Positions 16,738-26,189 of a stretch of DNA of 64,000 bases are shown piece by piece. How positions within the stretch are numbered: position 1 is the first letter of the stretch; every line of letters begins with the position of its first letter. The position numbers were made by a program, and so were the translations under genes. The notes beneath the pieces are model-generated. The model saw only the letters and a list, made by a program, of their open reading frames with translations, searched no databases and had not been told where the DNA came from. The DNA is taken from NCBI GenBank assembly GCA_021648285.1, contig JAKITC010000007.1, forward strand, positions 1 to 64,000. The letters run 5' to 3'. Source of the DNA: Sulfurimonas sp. Its GTDB lineage: Bacteria > Campylobacterota > Campylobacteria > Campylobacterales > Sulfurimonadaceae.

Positions 16738-17270
16738 GATTAACTCTTGTCCGTCACGCTGAAGTAGATGAAAAATATCAAGGCTGTTATAACGGGCAGA
16801 ACAATATTGGTTTATCAAATGAAGGTCATAGCCAAGCAAAAAAGCTATGTAAAAAACTAGATCTTCTTAAATTTGATGCTATTTTTTGTTCAGATACTTT
16901 TAGAGCAAAAGAGACCATTAAACATTATACATGTAAAGAAAACATAGAGTATACAGAAGCATTACGGGAAAAATCATGGGGCAGACATGAGGGAATGAGT
17001 TTTGATGAGATTACTTCGTCAGAAGATATAAAATACGAAAACTTTTTACAATGGATAGATGCACTTGATGGAGAGAATCATGAATTATTCATACAACGCA
17101 TAGAAAAGTTCTTTTTTGAGTTCTTACCATCACTTCAAAAAGAAAATGTTTTAATACTAACACATGCTGGTGTTATTAGAGTGTTACTAAGTATTATTCA
17201 TAAAATACCTATGCAAGATGCCTTTAGTGTAAAAATCAGTCATGGAGAATTAATAAGTGAAAACATATAA
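16734..17270 (+). CDS. cobC: Alpha-ribazole phosphatase (histidine phosphatase family)
   Basis: A 178-aa phosphoglycerate mutase-like protein with the catalytic LVRHAEVD motif (R7, H8), a central EKSWGRHEG segment and the second active-site histidine in LILTHAGVIR near residue 141. It removes the phosphate from alpha-ribazole-5-phosphate or cobalamin-5-phosphate. Placement between cobS and cobT supports this over a general sugar phosphatase. It overlaps cobT by 14 nt. Confidence 0.82.
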   Translation: MRLTLVRHAEVDEKYQGCYNGQNNIGLSNEGHSQAKKLCKKLDLLKFDAIFCSDTFRAKETIKHYTCKENIEYTEALREKSWGRHEGMSFDEITSSEDIKYENFLQWIDALDGENHELFIQRIEKFFFEFLPSLQKENVLILTHAGVIRVLLSIIHKIPMQDAFSVKISHGELISENI

Positions 17271-18312
17271 CATATTTACAAACGAGCCAGATTCACTTCC
17301 AGAGGGGAAAGCGGATTTTATAATTGCAGAATCAGTGAGTAAGACATGTGAGATTGAGGGTATAACTCAAGCCGGAATTCCGGGTAAAATATATCTCACC
17401 CCGACACTAGATGCAGAGTTTCTTGTAAATGAGAAGATCTACTCTATTGGCAACCTGCCCGAGACTTCAAGCGGCATACCAAGCCCTGCCATCATCAGCA
17501 GAGCTGTACACAATTTAGTTCCATTTAGCACTATAGAAGTTTTTGACTTAGGCTTAGAGCTAATCCCGCAAAATACTATTGTTCACAACTTTGATATCAA
17601 GGCATCCGACTCCATAGCTACAGGAGCAAACATAGATGCAAAAGATGTTTTTGAAAAAGGGATGAAAGCCGGAAAATCTTATGAGTTAAAAGGAAATTAT
17701 CTTATACTCTCAGAGTGTGTTCCAAGCGGCACAACTACCGCGGCAGCTACAGCCTTGGCTCTTGGATATGATTGTGAAAATGATTTCTCTTCAAGCTTTT
17801 TAAATACTCCTGATGATATTAAAAATGAGACAATAAACAGTGCTCTTTCTCTTATAGATGAAGATATGAGCAATTTTGAAAAACTATCTTTAGTTAGTGA
17901 TAACATGCTGATATTTTGTGCCGGTTTTTTACTCGAAGCCTCAAGAAGATTTCATGTAGTTTTAGCAGGCGGAACTCAGATGGCTGCTTGTCTGCTCGTA
18001 GCAGATGCACTTAGAGAAGATGTGCTGATGAGAGTTAAAAGCGACAACATCACACTGGCAACTACATCTTGGGTGGCAAATGATAAAAGCTCAGATATAA
18101 AACATATACTCTCGCTTCTTAGCTACACTCCACATGCTGTACATACAAGTTTCACATTTAAAAATGCAGAAATCCCCATACTTAAAAAGTATGATGATGG
18201 AGAGGCTAAAGAGGGTGTTGGAGCCGGAGCCGCTCTTGCATACGCATATGCTAACAGAAGCAGCAACGAAGAGATATTAGAAGCGATTGAGCTTATTTTG
18301 TACTCGATATAG
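17257..18312 (+). CDS. cobT: Nicotinate-nucleotide-dependent phosphoribosyltransferase, archaeal/cyanobacterial CobT type
   Basis: A 351-aa protein resembling the UPF0284/TIGR00303 group rather than enteric CobT. Supporting segments are GIPGKIYLTPTLDAEF, GLPS/GIPSPAIISRAVH, SECVPSGTTTAAATALALG and a late VGAGAALAYAYA. It should convert the lower-ligand base plus nicotinate mononucleotide to alpha-ribazole phosphate, completing nucleotide-loop assembly with BluB upstream. It is the last gene of the B12 operon; an ArsC-like gene converges on it. No strong terminator hairpin was found in the 104-nt gap. Confidence 0.8.
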   Translation: MKTYNIFTNEPDSLPEGKADFIIAESVSKTCEIEGITQAGIPGKIYLTPTLDAEFLVNEKIYSIGNLPETSSGIPSPAIISRAVHNLVPFSTIEVFDLGLELIPQNTIVHNFDIKASDSIATGANIDAKDVFEKGMKAGKSYELKGNYLILSECVPSGTTTAAATALALGYDCENDFSSSFLNTPDDIKNETINSALSLIDEDMSNFEKLSLVSDNMLIFCAGFLLEASRRFHVVLAGGTQMAACLLVADALREDVLMRVKSDNITLATTSWVANDKSSDIKHILSLLSYTPHAVHTSFTFKNAEIPILKKYDDGEAKEGVGAGAALAYAYANRSSNEEILEAIELILYSI

Positions 18313-18416
18313 AACTATTTTTTATTAAACCTCATCTTTAAATGAAGAGGATGCCCAGTTAAGCCTTATTTGTCATATACAGTATTAAATTACACAATGT
18401 AGTTTAAAAAAAAAGA

Positions 18417-18770
18417 CTAAGAGTTTAAAAACTTTGCAATTTTATCTGTTGGTCTTCCTATTATAGCTTTGTCGTCTTTAAAAATTACAGGTCTCTCAAT
18501 AAGCTTAGGATTTTCAACCATTGCATCTACGAGTTTGTCATAATCATATTCTTCTTTTAAATTTAGCTTTTTATAGATATCTTCTTTAGTTCTCATAAGT
18601 TCTTTAGGGTTCATTCCAAGCATTGTAAGTGCAGTTGTAATCTCATCTTTAGTCGGCGTAGTCTCTAGGTATTTTATAATTTCTGTTTCACAACCGTTTT
18701 TTTCTAAAATACTTACAGCCTCACGAGATTTTGAACATTTTGGATTATGCCAAATAGTAATTTCTTTCAT
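18417..18770 (-). CDS. ArsC/YfgD-family glutaredoxin-like protein
   Basis: A 117-aa thioredoxin-fold protein starting MKEITIWHNPKCSKSR with the single active-site Cys12, and a C-terminal ERPVIFKDDKAIIGRP segment as in ArsC/YfgD. Classical members reduce arsenate with glutathione/glutaredoxin; many housekeeping members have no shown arsenic role. No ars operon partner is nearby, so the YfgD-like reading is at least as likely. It is transcribed toward cobT. Confidence 0.75.
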   Translation of the reverse strand: MKEITIWHNPKCSKSREAVSILEKNGCETEIIKYLETTPTKDEITTALTMLGMNPKELMRTKEDIYKKLNLKEEYDYDKLVDAMVENPKLIERPVIFKDDKAIIGRPTDKIAKFLNS

Positions 18771-18841
18771 ATATGTATACCTTTTTTATTGGCATTTTAC
18801 ACTATAATTCGATAATACAAAAATTTATTGAAGAAGTTTTA

Positions 18842-19297
18842 ATGATAGATGTGGTTTTATATATACATATTTTAGCGGCAACAGCGTGGATTGGCGGGGC
18901 TTTGCTGCTTTTTCTTCTTGGAGTTTTTATAAAAGATATAGAAGCACAGCAACAAACATATGAGCATCTTGGGCCATTTTACGGATATTTTGAGAGCTTT
19001 TGGCTTACAATTTTACTGATAACGGGCGGGACAATGTTTTATCATTTTAATCTTATTGATGTCTTGACACTAGATGTAAATGAATCACGCCTCGGATATA
19101 TGATGAGCCATAAACTTTTTTATGTGGGTACAATAACATTTTTGACTATTATTCATATGAGTATTGCACTTAAAACACATAAAAAAGAGCGTAGTAAACT
19201 TCAGAAGATAATATCACGAGGAAGTTCTTTGATGATTTTTTTCCTTAACCTTGGAATATTGTGGTTTGCGATGCAGTTGAGATATATTCTTTCTTAA
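18842..19297 (+). CDS. Small four-helix membrane protein, CopD-like
   Basis: A 151-aa protein with four hydrophobic helices. The first contains HILAATAWIGGALL, a pattern seen in CopD-like and DUF2269-like membrane proteins, and later helices carry histidines (MSHKLF, IIHMS) that could bind heme or copper. ATG 18842 was chosen; the in-frame ATG at 18773 would add an unlikely 23 residues. It converges on and overlaps the Rrf2 gene by 4 nt. No specific function can be assigned. Confidence 0.6.
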   Translation: MIDVVLYIHILAATAWIGGALLLFLLGVFIKDIEAQQQTYEHLGPFYGYFESFWLTILLITGGTMFYHFNLIDVLTLDVNESRLGYMMSHKLFYVGTITFLTIIHMSIALKTHKKERSKLQKIISRGSSLMIFFLNLGILWFAMQLRYILS

Positions 19298-19698
19298 ATA
19301 GTGTAATTTAAAAATTTATTTTGGTACTGAGCAAGTTTTGTAATATCAATATCAAAGATATTTTTTACACTATCTCTGGCATCTTCAAAAAATAGATTTA
19401 ATAAAGGGTGTTCGACTTTTGTGTCAACGATTTTTAAATCATCTTCGAGAGCTACCAATATATCTAATACTGTAATTTCCTCGGGAGACCGTGCAAGTAT
19501 GTAGCCACCCTTTGCCCCTCTAATACTCTTTATAATCCCTGCTCGCCTTAGTTTTCCAAGTAGCTGTTCAAGATAATTTTGAGGAATTTTGGCATTTAGA
19601 GCTATCTCTTTTGTCTGCATTGGGGATTCCTCTGTGCGTTTCCTCAATTCACATATAGCAGCCAATCCATAGGTACCTTTTGTAGATATAAGTGGCAC
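19294..19698 (-). CDS. Rrf2-family regulator without iron-sulfur cysteines (CymR-like)
   Basis: A 134-aa protein with the Rrf2 winged helix: STKGTYGLAAI, ALNAKIPQNYLEQLLGKLRRAGIIKSIRGAKGGY and a dimerisation helix. GTG 19698 was chosen because AAGGA lies 8 nt before it; an upstream ATG at 19773 would add 25 poorly conserved residues. The three cysteines that hold the cluster in IscR/NsrR are absent; only one Cys occurs, early in the protein. That resembles CymR, the cysteine regulator of Firmicutes that acts with CysK. It is divergent from the operon containing cysK and probably controls it. Confidence 0.75.
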   Translation of the reverse strand: MPLISTKGTYGLAAICELRKRTEESPMQTKEIALNAKIPQNYLEQLLGKLRRAGIIKSIRGAKGGYILARSPEEITVLDILVALEDDLKIVDTKVEHPLLNLFFEDARDSVKNIFDIDITKLAQYQNKFLNYTI

Positions 19699-19869
19699 TT
19701 TGCAATCCTTGTATAAATATTTTATACAGCAAGTATACACTATTAAATAATTAATGTAAAGTAATTTACTCATAATTAAAATATTTTATTTAACCTGTAT
19801 AAATAGCTTAATATAGGGATTTTGTATTAATCAATATTAAATTAGTATAGATTAACTTGACAATTTGAC

Positions 19870-19898
19870 TTGACATTAAAAGAATAATATATTATACT
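19870..19898 (+). promoter_or_regulatory. Sigma-70 promoter of the cys operon
   Basis: TTGACA (19870-19875), a 17-nt spacer and TATACT (19893-19898) make a near-consensus housekeeping promoter about 30 nt before the first gene. AT-rich partly palindromic sequence around 19826-19860 upstream is a plausible binding zone for the divergent Rrf2 regulator. A ribosome site (AGAGGAG) precedes ATG 19929. Confidence 0.7.
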
Positions 19899-19928
19899 GC
19901 TGAACAATTATAAAAAGAGGAGATCGTA

Positions 19929-20372
19929 ATGACACAAATTAAATATAGAACACCAAATGTTGATGAAAATCAAACTCGTATACATGCTGCATTAGTGGTT
20001 TTACTGATGAGTGCTTATCTACTAAGCGGAAATACACTAATTATGTACATATTAATTTATGATTTTTTCGTACGTATTTATGTGACACCTTTACTTAGTC
20101 CCTTGTATTTAATATCTACAAATATAGTGAGTTTAATTGGACTAAAACAAAAACTAATTGATGCCTCTGCAAAAGAGTTTGCATCACATGTTGGATTAAC
20201 AATACTATTTATTGCTATTTGTACAGAGCTTTTAAATTATACGTCTATTGCTTTTACTTTGGTTCTATTTTTAACTGTATGGAAACTGTTTGAAGCAACA
20301 AAAGATGTCTGTTTTGCATGTAAATTTTATGAGCAGTTAAAACGCAAAAATATCGAGGTTATTTCATTATGA
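19929..20372 (+). CDS. DUF4395 family membrane protein
   Basis: A 147-aa protein with four predicted helices starting near residue 20 and a CFACKFYEQL motif near the C-terminus, which fits DUF4395. Function of the family is not established; members often sit with thiosulfate or sulfur-transfer and thioredoxin genes. Here it heads the cysteine operon right after its promoter and overlaps cysK by 4 nt, suggesting a role in sulfur uptake or redox. That role is inferred only from position. Confidence 0.7.
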   Translation: MTQIKYRTPNVDENQTRIHAALVVLLMSAYLLSGNTLIMYILIYDFFVRIYVTPLLSPLYLISTNIVSLIGLKQKLIDASAKEFASHVGLTILFIAICTELLNYTSIAFTLVLFLTVWKLFEATKDVCFACKFYEQLKRKNIEVISL

Positions 20373-21286
20373 ACTATGCAAAAAACGTAACAGAGCTAAT
20401 TGGAAATACGCCATTAGTAAAAATAAATATAGCTAGCAGTAACGCTCTTGTTCTTGGTAAATGTGAATTTATGAACCCAACACATTCAGTTAAAGACAGA
20501 ATCGGAAACAATATGATTCAAGAAGCACTAAAGCAGGGTTATATTATGAAAAATACAACGGTCATTGAACCAACAAGCGGAAATACCGGTATTGCACTGG
20601 CAAGCGTATGCGCAAGTTTGGGGATAAAACTTATCCTTACCATGCCTGACTCTATGAGCCTTGAGAGACGACAGCTTTTAAAAGCATTAGGCGCAAAGTT
20701 AGTTCTGACAGATGCAAAACTAGGGATGCAAGGGGCGGTTTCTAAGGCTGATGAGCTGGGAAATGAGATTGAAAATAGTTTTGTTCCTCAGCAGTTCTCA
20801 AACATGGCAAACCCTGAGATACATAGAAAAACAACAGGACAAGAGATACTTAAAGACACGGATGGAAAAATTGATATTTTAGTTGTGGCTGTTGGAACAG
20901 GTGGATCAATTACTGGAATTGGAGAAGCATTAAAAGTGCACAACCCAGATATTGAAATAATTGCTGTTGAGCCTGAAAAATCACCTGTTTTATCAGGTGG
21001 ACATGCCGGTCCTCATGAGATTCAGGGAATAGGTGCAGGGTTTATTCCTGAGGTATTAAACACTGAAATTTATGGTGAGATAATAAAAGTCAGTAATGAA
21101 GATGCGATTAAATACTCAAGAGAGTTAGCAAAAAAAGAGGGTCTTTTAGTTGGTATATCTTCCGGGGCTAATGCATTTGTATCTGCACAAGTTGCTGATA
21201 GAGAGGTTAACAGAGGTAAAACTATTGTCACAATCTTATGTGATACAGGAGAAAGATATTTAAGCTCCGGATTATATGATGAGTAA
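20369..21286 (+). CDS. cysK: Cysteine synthase A (O-acetylserine sulfhydrylase)
   Basis: A 305-aa PLP enzyme with family motifs ELIGNTPLVKI, the PLP lysine in NPTHSVKDRIG (about K42), TSGNTGIALA and GTGGSITG. It makes cysteine from O-acetylserine and sulfide, the last step of the pathway encoded by this operon. In Firmicutes CysK also binds CymR as a co-repressor; the nearby CymR-like regulator makes that possible here, though untested. Confidence 0.93.
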   Translation: MNYAKNVTELIGNTPLVKINIASSNALVLGKCEFMNPTHSVKDRIGNNMIQEALKQGYIMKNTTVIEPTSGNTGIALASVCASLGIKLILTMPDSMSLERRQLLKALGAKLVLTDAKLGMQGAVSKADELGNEIENSFVPQQFSNMANPEIHRKTTGQEILKDTDGKIDILVVAVGTGGSITGIGEALKVHNPDIEIIAVEPEKSPVLSGGHAGPHEIQGIGAGFIPEVLNTEIYGEIIKVSNEDAIKYSRELAKKEGLLVGISSGANAFVSAQVADREVNRGKTIVTILCDTGERYLSSGLYDE

Positions 21287-21297
21287 GGACAGTTTAA

Positions 21298-21528
21298 ATG
21301 CAAGATAAAGCGTATAGATCAATTGTTAAAACCATCTCTTGGAGAGCAGTGGGAACAATAGATACTATGATCATATCCTATTTTATTACAGGAAGTTTGA
21401 AAATGGCTGCAGCTATAGGTTCGATAGAGCTTGTTACAAAAATGATTTTGTACTATTACCATGAAAGAGCATGGAATAAGATAAGCTTTGGCAAACACAA
21501 GGCTGCAGCGAATGATTATAATATTTAA
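21298..21528 (+). CDS. DUF2061 small membrane protein
   Basis: A 76-aa protein with two hydrophobic helices and the family's SIVKTISWRAVGTIDTMIISYFITG opening. A C-terminal YYYHERAWNKI segment is also typical of DUF2061. Such genes are often found within sulfate-activation operons; function is unknown. It lies 11 nt after cysK and 12 nt before cysH. Confidence 0.75.
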   Translation: MQDKAYRSIVKTISWRAVGTIDTMIISYFITGSLKMAAAIGSIELVTKMILYYYHERAWNKISFGKHKAAANDYNI

Positions 21529-21540
21529 AAGGAGAGAAGT

Positions 21541-22236
21541 GTGAATGTAGCTGATGTAATTAAAAAATTTAAAGATTCAACTGCTGTGGAAATCTTGGAA
21601 TATTTTTTAAAAGAGTATGGAGACAAAGCGGCACTCTCAAGTAGTTTTGGGGTGGAGGATCAAGTATTAACTCATATGATGCTGGGCATTGATAAAAAAG
21701 CAAATATTTTTACACTCGATACTGGTAGATTACACCCTCAGACATACAGCGTTATGGATGCTACGAATTTAAAATACGATGTTAAAGTAAATGTTTTTTT
21801 TCCTAATACTGAGGCGGTTGAAAAGCTTTATAAAGAACAGGGAATCAATGGCTTTTATGAATCTGTTGAAAATAGAAAAGCGTGTTGTTTTACTAGAAAG
21901 ATAGAACCTTTGCAAAGAGCACTGTCTGGACTTGATGTTTGGATAACAGGGCTTCGTGCATCTCAAAGTGTAACAAGAGAGGACCTTAATGTTATTGAAT
22001 ATGATGAGGTTAACAAAGTAATAAAGGTAAACCCTCTGCTCGAGTGGAGTGAAGAGGAAGTTTGGGATTTTGTAAAAGAGTATAAGGTTCCGTACAACAA
22101 GCTTCATGATGAAGGATTTCCAAGTATTGGATGTGCTCCATGTACTAGAGCAGTGAATGAAGGTGAAGATATTAGAAGCGGCAGATGGTGGTGGGAAAAC
22201 CCAGAGAATAAAGAGTGTGGTTTACACATAAAATAA
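21541..22236 (+). CDS. cysH: Assimilatory APS reductase (iron-sulfur CysH type)
   Basis: A 231-aa protein with a GTG start preceded by AAGGAGAG. The paired cysteines C115-C116 and C198-x2-C201 form the CC...CxxC set that binds a [4Fe-4S] cluster in adenylyl-sulfate reductases; the catalytic cysteine is C226 in ECGLH. Enzymes with this cluster prefer APS over PAPS, matching the absence of an APS kinase gene (cysC) here. It makes sulfite with thioredoxin or glutathione as electron donor. The family annotation 'PAPS reductase' is therefore probably less accurate. Confidence 0.88.
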   Translation: MNVADVIKKFKDSTAVEILEYFLKEYGDKAALSSSFGVEDQVLTHMMLGIDKKANIFTLDTGRLHPQTYSVMDATNLKYDVKVNVFFPNTEAVEKLYKEQGINGFYESVENRKACCFTRKIEPLQRALSGLDVWITGLRASQSVTREDLNVIEYDEVNKVIKVNPLLEWSEEEVWDFVKEYKVPYNKLHDEGFPSIGCAPCTRAVNEGEDIRSGRWWWENPENKECGLHIK

Positions 22237-22249
22237 AGGAGAATCAATA

Positions 22250-23161
22250 ATGATAAGTAAAGATAGATTGACGCATTTAAAACAGCTTGAAGCAGAGTCC
22301 ATGCATATAATGAGAGAAGTTGTAGCGGAGTTTAGTAACCCGGCTATGCTCTATAGTGTTGGTAAAGATTCTTCTGTGATGTTACACATCCTTCAAAAAG
22401 CATTTTATCCAGCTTTGCCACCGTTACCGTTGGTACATGTTGATACAAAGTGGAAGTTCAAGGAGATGATAGAGTTTCGTGACAAGCGTGCTAAAGAGGT
22501 TGGAATGGAGCTTATAGTTTATACTAACCCTAAAGGTAAGGAGATGGATATATCTCCATTTACTCATGGTTCAGCTTTACATACGGATGTTATGAAGACT
22601 GAAGGTTTGAAGCAGATGCTAAATATTCAAAAATTTGATGCGGTATTTGGCGGGGCTAGACGTGATGAAGAAAAATCTCGTGCTAAAGAGCGTATCTACT
22701 CTTTTCGTGATGAAAACCATAGATGGGATCCAAAAAACCAAAGACCGGAGCTTTGGAATATTTATAACGGAAAACATAAAAAAGGTGAATCAATTAGAGT
22801 TTTCCCACTTTCAAATTGGACAGAGCTTGATATTTGGCAATATATTTACCTAGAAGGTATCCCTATCCCAGATTTGTACTTTGCTAAAAAAAGACCGGTA
22901 GTTGAATATATGGGAACCAAGATACTTGTGGATGATGAGAGAATGCCTAAAGAGTTGCGTGACACAGCTAAAGAAGAGATGGTAAGGTTCCGCACACTTG
23001 GATGTTATCCGCTAACTGGCGCAGTTGAGTCAACTGCTACTACACTGCCTGAGATTATTCAAGAGATGCTTACATGTACTACGAGCGAAAGACAAGGAAG
23101 ACTTATCGATAGTGATGGCGATGCTTCTATGGAAAAAAAGAAACAAGAAGGATATTTTTAA
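22250..23161 (+). CDS. cysD: Sulfate adenylyltransferase subunit 2
   Basis: A 303-aa PP-loop protein: [14 protein letters not shown] (ATP-binding SxGKDS) near residue 40, [15 protein letters not shown] and the C-terminal [11 protein letters not shown]-like [13 protein letters not shown]. With CysN it makes APS from sulfate and ATP. A ribosome site AAAGGAG precedes the ATG, and cysN begins 1 nt after its stop. Confidence 0.93.
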   Translation: MISKDRLTHLKQLEAESMHIMREVVAEFSNPAMLYSVGKDSSVMLHILQKAFYPALPPLPLVHVDTKWKFKEMIEFRDKRAKEVGMELIVYTNPKGKEMDISPFTHGSALHTDVMKTEGLKQMLNIQKFDAVFGGARRDEEKSRAKERIYSFRDENHRWDPKNQRPELWNIYNGKHKKGESIRVFPLSNWTELDIWQYIYLEGIPIPDLYFAKKRPVVEYMGTKILVDDERMPKELRDTAKEEMVRFRTLGCYPLTGAVESTATTLPEIIQEMLTCTTSERQGRLIDSDGDASMEKKKQEGYF

Positions 23162-23162
23162 T

Positions 23163-24617
23163 ATGGCACATCAATCAGATTTAATAGCAGAAAATATAGA
23201 GCAGTATTTACACGAACATGAGAACAAAGAGATACTAAGATTTATCACATGTGGTAGTGTTGATGACGGCAAGAGTACGCTTATTGGTAGACTTCTTTAT
23301 GATTCTAAAATGATTTTTGAAGATCAGTTGGCTGCCATAGAAAAAGACTCTAAAAAGAGTGGAACTACCGGTGATAAAATAGATCTTGCACTTTTAGTAG
23401 ATGGACTGGCTTCAGAGAGAGAGCAGGGTATTACTATTGATGTTGCTTACAGATTTTTCTCAACCGAGAAAAGAAAGTTCATCATAGCTGATACTCCGGG
23501 TCATGAGCAGTATACTAGAAATATGGCGACAGGAGCTTCTACAGCTGATGTTGCAATTATATTGATTGATTCAAGGACTGGTGTTTTAACTCAAACTAAG
23601 AGACACTCATATATAGCTACACTGCTTGGTATTAAAAACATTATAGTAGCTATTAACAAGATGGATTTAGTAGATTTTTCACAAGAGAGATTTGAGGAGA
23701 TTAAAAAGGATTATGAGAGCATAATTCCTAATCTGGCAGGACATGATGAGATAGAGTTTAACTATATACCAATCTCTGCATTGGATGGGGATAATATTTT
23801 AACTAATTCTCCTAAGTCTACTTGGTACAAGGGTAAACCGCTTATGGAGTTACTTGATACAGTAGATATTTCAAAAGCGATAAATGAGACTTTTAGACTG
23901 CCTGTGCAGTATGTAAGCAGACCTCACCTGAATTTTAGAGGTTTTTGTGGAACTATAGCTGGTGGAAGTATAAGCGTTGGTGACGAAATTACAGTACTGC
24001 CTTCGAGAAAGACAAGCAGAGTAAAGTCAATAGTTTCCAACGATATTAAAGATCTTCGTCCTAGAGGCAAAGATGAAGAAGTTGAGAGTATGGAGAGAGC
24101 ATTTGCTCCAATGGCTACAACTATTACTTTAGAAGATGAGATAGATATAAGCCGTGGAGATATGATAGTCAAATCTGACTCTATCCCAGATGTCTCGAGT
24201 AAGTTTTCTGTTATGACTGTTTGGATGGATGAAAAACCACTAGAGCTAAACCAGAACTATATAATTAAAAGAGCTACGTCTGTAATAAACGGTTCATTTA
24301 AGTCAATTCAATTCAAAAAAGATGCGAATACATTTGAAGAGATTCAAACTGATAAGCTAGAGTTAAATGATATTGCAAAATGTACACTCTCTTTAGATAG
24401 AGAAATAGCAGTTGATCCATATGATCATAATAGATATACAGGAAGTTTTATTATCATTGATAAATATACAAACACTACTGTAGGGGCAGGGATGATTATT
24501 GAAAAATCTGATGACTCTTCACAAGATAGAGCTCACGAATATTCAGAGTTTGAAATTGAGATGAATGCATTAGTAAGAAAACACTTTCCACATTGGGAAG
24601 CTAAAGAGATTTTTTAG
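23163..24617 (+). CDS. cysN: Sulfate adenylyltransferase subunit 1 (GTPase)
   Basis: A 484-aa elongation-factor-like GTPase. Motifs are GSVDDGKST near residue 30, DTPGHEQYTRNMATGAS near 110 and NKMD near 168, followed by two beta-barrel domains. It couples GTP hydrolysis to sulfate activation by CysD. ATG 23163 directly follows the cysD stop; a longer in-frame extension from 23025 lies inside cysD and is rejected. There is no fused CysC kinase domain. Confidence 0.93.
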   Translation: MAHQSDLIAENIEQYLHEHENKEILRFITCGSVDDGKSTLIGRLLYDSKMIFEDQLAAIEKDSKKSGTTGDKIDLALLVDGLASEREQGITIDVAYRFFSTEKRKFIIADTPGHEQYTRNMATGASTADVAIILIDSRTGVLTQTKRHSYIATLLGIKNIIVAINKMDLVDFSQERFEEIKKDYESIIPNLAGHDEIEFNYIPISALDGDNILTNSPKSTWYKGKPLMELLDTVDISKAINETFRLPVQYVSRPHLNFRGFCGTIAGGSISVGDEITVLPSRKTSRVKSIVSNDIKDLRPRGKDEEVESMERAFAPMATTITLEDEIDISRGDMIVKSDSIPDVSSKFSVMTVWMDEKPLELNQNYIIKRATSVINGSFKSIQFKKDANTFEEIQTDKLELNDIAKCTLSLDREIAVDPYDHNRYTGSFIIIDKYTNTTVGAGMIIEKSDDSSQDRAHEYSEFEIEMNALVRKHFPHWEAKEIF

Positions 24618-24626
24618 GAAATACAG

Positions 24627-26189
24627 ATGTCAAAAGAGACAAAAGCACAAAGAATTGAGCGAATTAAAAAAGAGAAAAGTGGTTTAGATGTACTGGAGAG
24701 TATTCATGAATATGCTATTTATGGAACTGAAGTTGACCCTGAAGATGTAGACAGATTTAAGTGGTATGGTCTTTATTCTCAAAACAGAAACTTACAAGAT
24801 GCGGATGATGAAACTCAATACTTTATGTTAAGAGTTAAGTTAGTGCAGGGCTCTATGAATTTAGAACAGATTAGAGTTGTGGCTAGCATCTCTAAAGAGT
24901 TCGCTAGGGGTACTGCTAGTTTTACAACAAGACAAGATGTACAGTTTCACTTTATAAGAGTTCGTGACTTACCTGAGATATTTCACAGACTAAAAACTGT
25001 GGGACTTACTAGCGTTTTTGCAGCAGGTGATGTTCCAAGAAATATTGCTACATGTCCTGTAGCTGGAGTCGATCACAGTGAGATTTATGACGTAAGAGAG
25101 CTGGTATCTGAAGTAGATAAGTATTTCGATGGAAACAGAACTCTAGATAATCTGCCAAGAAAGTATAAAGTTGGAATAAGCGGATGTTCTAAGCACTGTA
25201 TGGGTCATGAGATTCAAGATTTATCGTTTACGGCTGTAAAAAGAAAGCATGGACAAATACTTTTTGATGTAAGCGTTGGTGGTGGTTTAGCTTCAAACAA
25301 ACAGTTTGCAATGCACATCGGTTATGTTATGCCTGAGCAAATATTGGAAGTTGTAAGAGCTGTTTCAGAAATTTATAGAGATCATGGTTTAAGAGAGAAC
25401 AGAATAAAAGCCAGACTTGGTCATTTGATAAATATATGGGGAATCGCAGATTTTAAAAAAGTTATTGAAGGAAAGATGGGCTTTGAGCTTGCAGAAGAAC
25501 TAATCCAAGAGTATACGCCATATAGTAAAAGAGAACACTTTGGAATCTATGAGTCAAAAGATGAAGGCAAATCATATGTTGGCTGTGCTGTAAATGGTGG
25601 ATTTATGGGTGCAAAAGGCTTAGAAGATTTAGCAAATATTTTAGAAAAAAATGGTGCAACTGCTATAAAAGCAACACCTGCACAAAACTTTGTAGTACTT
25701 GACGTGCCTACTCAAAACAGTGAGGATTTAGTAGAAGATTTAAGTGTTATAGATATAGATGCTAATCCAAACCCATTTAAGGCTAGAACTCTTTCATGTA
25801 CCGGTTTAAACTACTGTAAATTTGCTATTAGCGAGACAAAAGACACTGCTATAGCTTTAGCAAAGAACCTGCATGAGAAATTTCCTGACTTTAATGAGAC
25901 TGTCTCTATCTCACTAAATGGATGTCCAAATTCATGCGCACACTCGAATATAGTGGATATTGGTCTGCTGGGAACAAAGTTTAAAAATGACAATGGTGAA
26001 ACAGTTTCAGGATTTGAGCTTAGTTTAGGTGGTCAGTTAGAGGGAGCTAAAAGTAGCTTCGGTAAGAAAACAGGTCTGAAATTTATCTCAGATGATGCTT
26101 ATGGAGTTGTGGAAAATTTAATAGAGAGTTATGTTAAGAGTGACTATAAAAGTTTTCATGACTATGCTGTAGGGCAAGTGAATGACTAA
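24627..26189 (+). CDS. Nitrite/sulfite reductase hemoprotein (assimilatory sulfite reductase)
   Basis: A 520-aa siroheme/[4Fe-4S] enzyme with two symmetric halves. The cluster ligands are in CTGLNYC (near 391-397) and CPNSC (near 433-437); an additional CSKHC lies in the first half. It reduces sulfite to sulfide, probably with ferredoxin as donor since no CysJ-like flavoprotein is present. The family includes nitrite reductases, but its place between cysN and cysteine-related genes points to sulfite. It overlaps the following gene by 8 nt. Confidence 0.85.
   Translation: MSKETKAQRIERIKKEKSGLDVLESIHEYAIYGTEVDPEDVDRFKWYGLYSQNRNLQDADDETQYFMLRVKLVQGSMNLEQIRVVASISKEFARGTASFTTRQDVQFHFIRVRDLPEIFHRLKTVGLTSVFAAGDVPRNIATCPVAGVDHSEIYDVRELVSEVDKYFDGNRTLDNLPRKYKVGISGCSKHCMGHEIQDLSFTAVKRKHGQILFDVSVGGGLASNKQFAMHIGYVMPEQILEVVRAVSEIYRDHGLRENRIKARLGHLINIWGIADFKKVIEGKMGFELAEELIQEYTPYSKREHFGIYESKDEGKSYVGCAVNGGFMGAKGLEDLANILEKNGATAIKATPAQNFVVLDVPTQNSEDLVEDLSVIDIDANPNPFKARTLSCTGLNYCKFAISETKDTAIALAKNLHEKFPDFNETVSISLNGCPNSCAHSNIVDIGLLGTKFKNDNGETVSGFELSLGGQLEGAKSSFGKKTGLKFISDDAYGVVENLIESYVKSDYKSFHDYAVGQVND

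Noticed and set aside
18313-18416. Terminator hairpin after cobT
   Set aside because: Only a weak, interrupted stem near 18331-18351 and no T-run.
23025-23162. 46-codon N-terminal extension of cysN
   Set aside because: It lies inside cysD, and the family N-terminus begins at ATG 23163.
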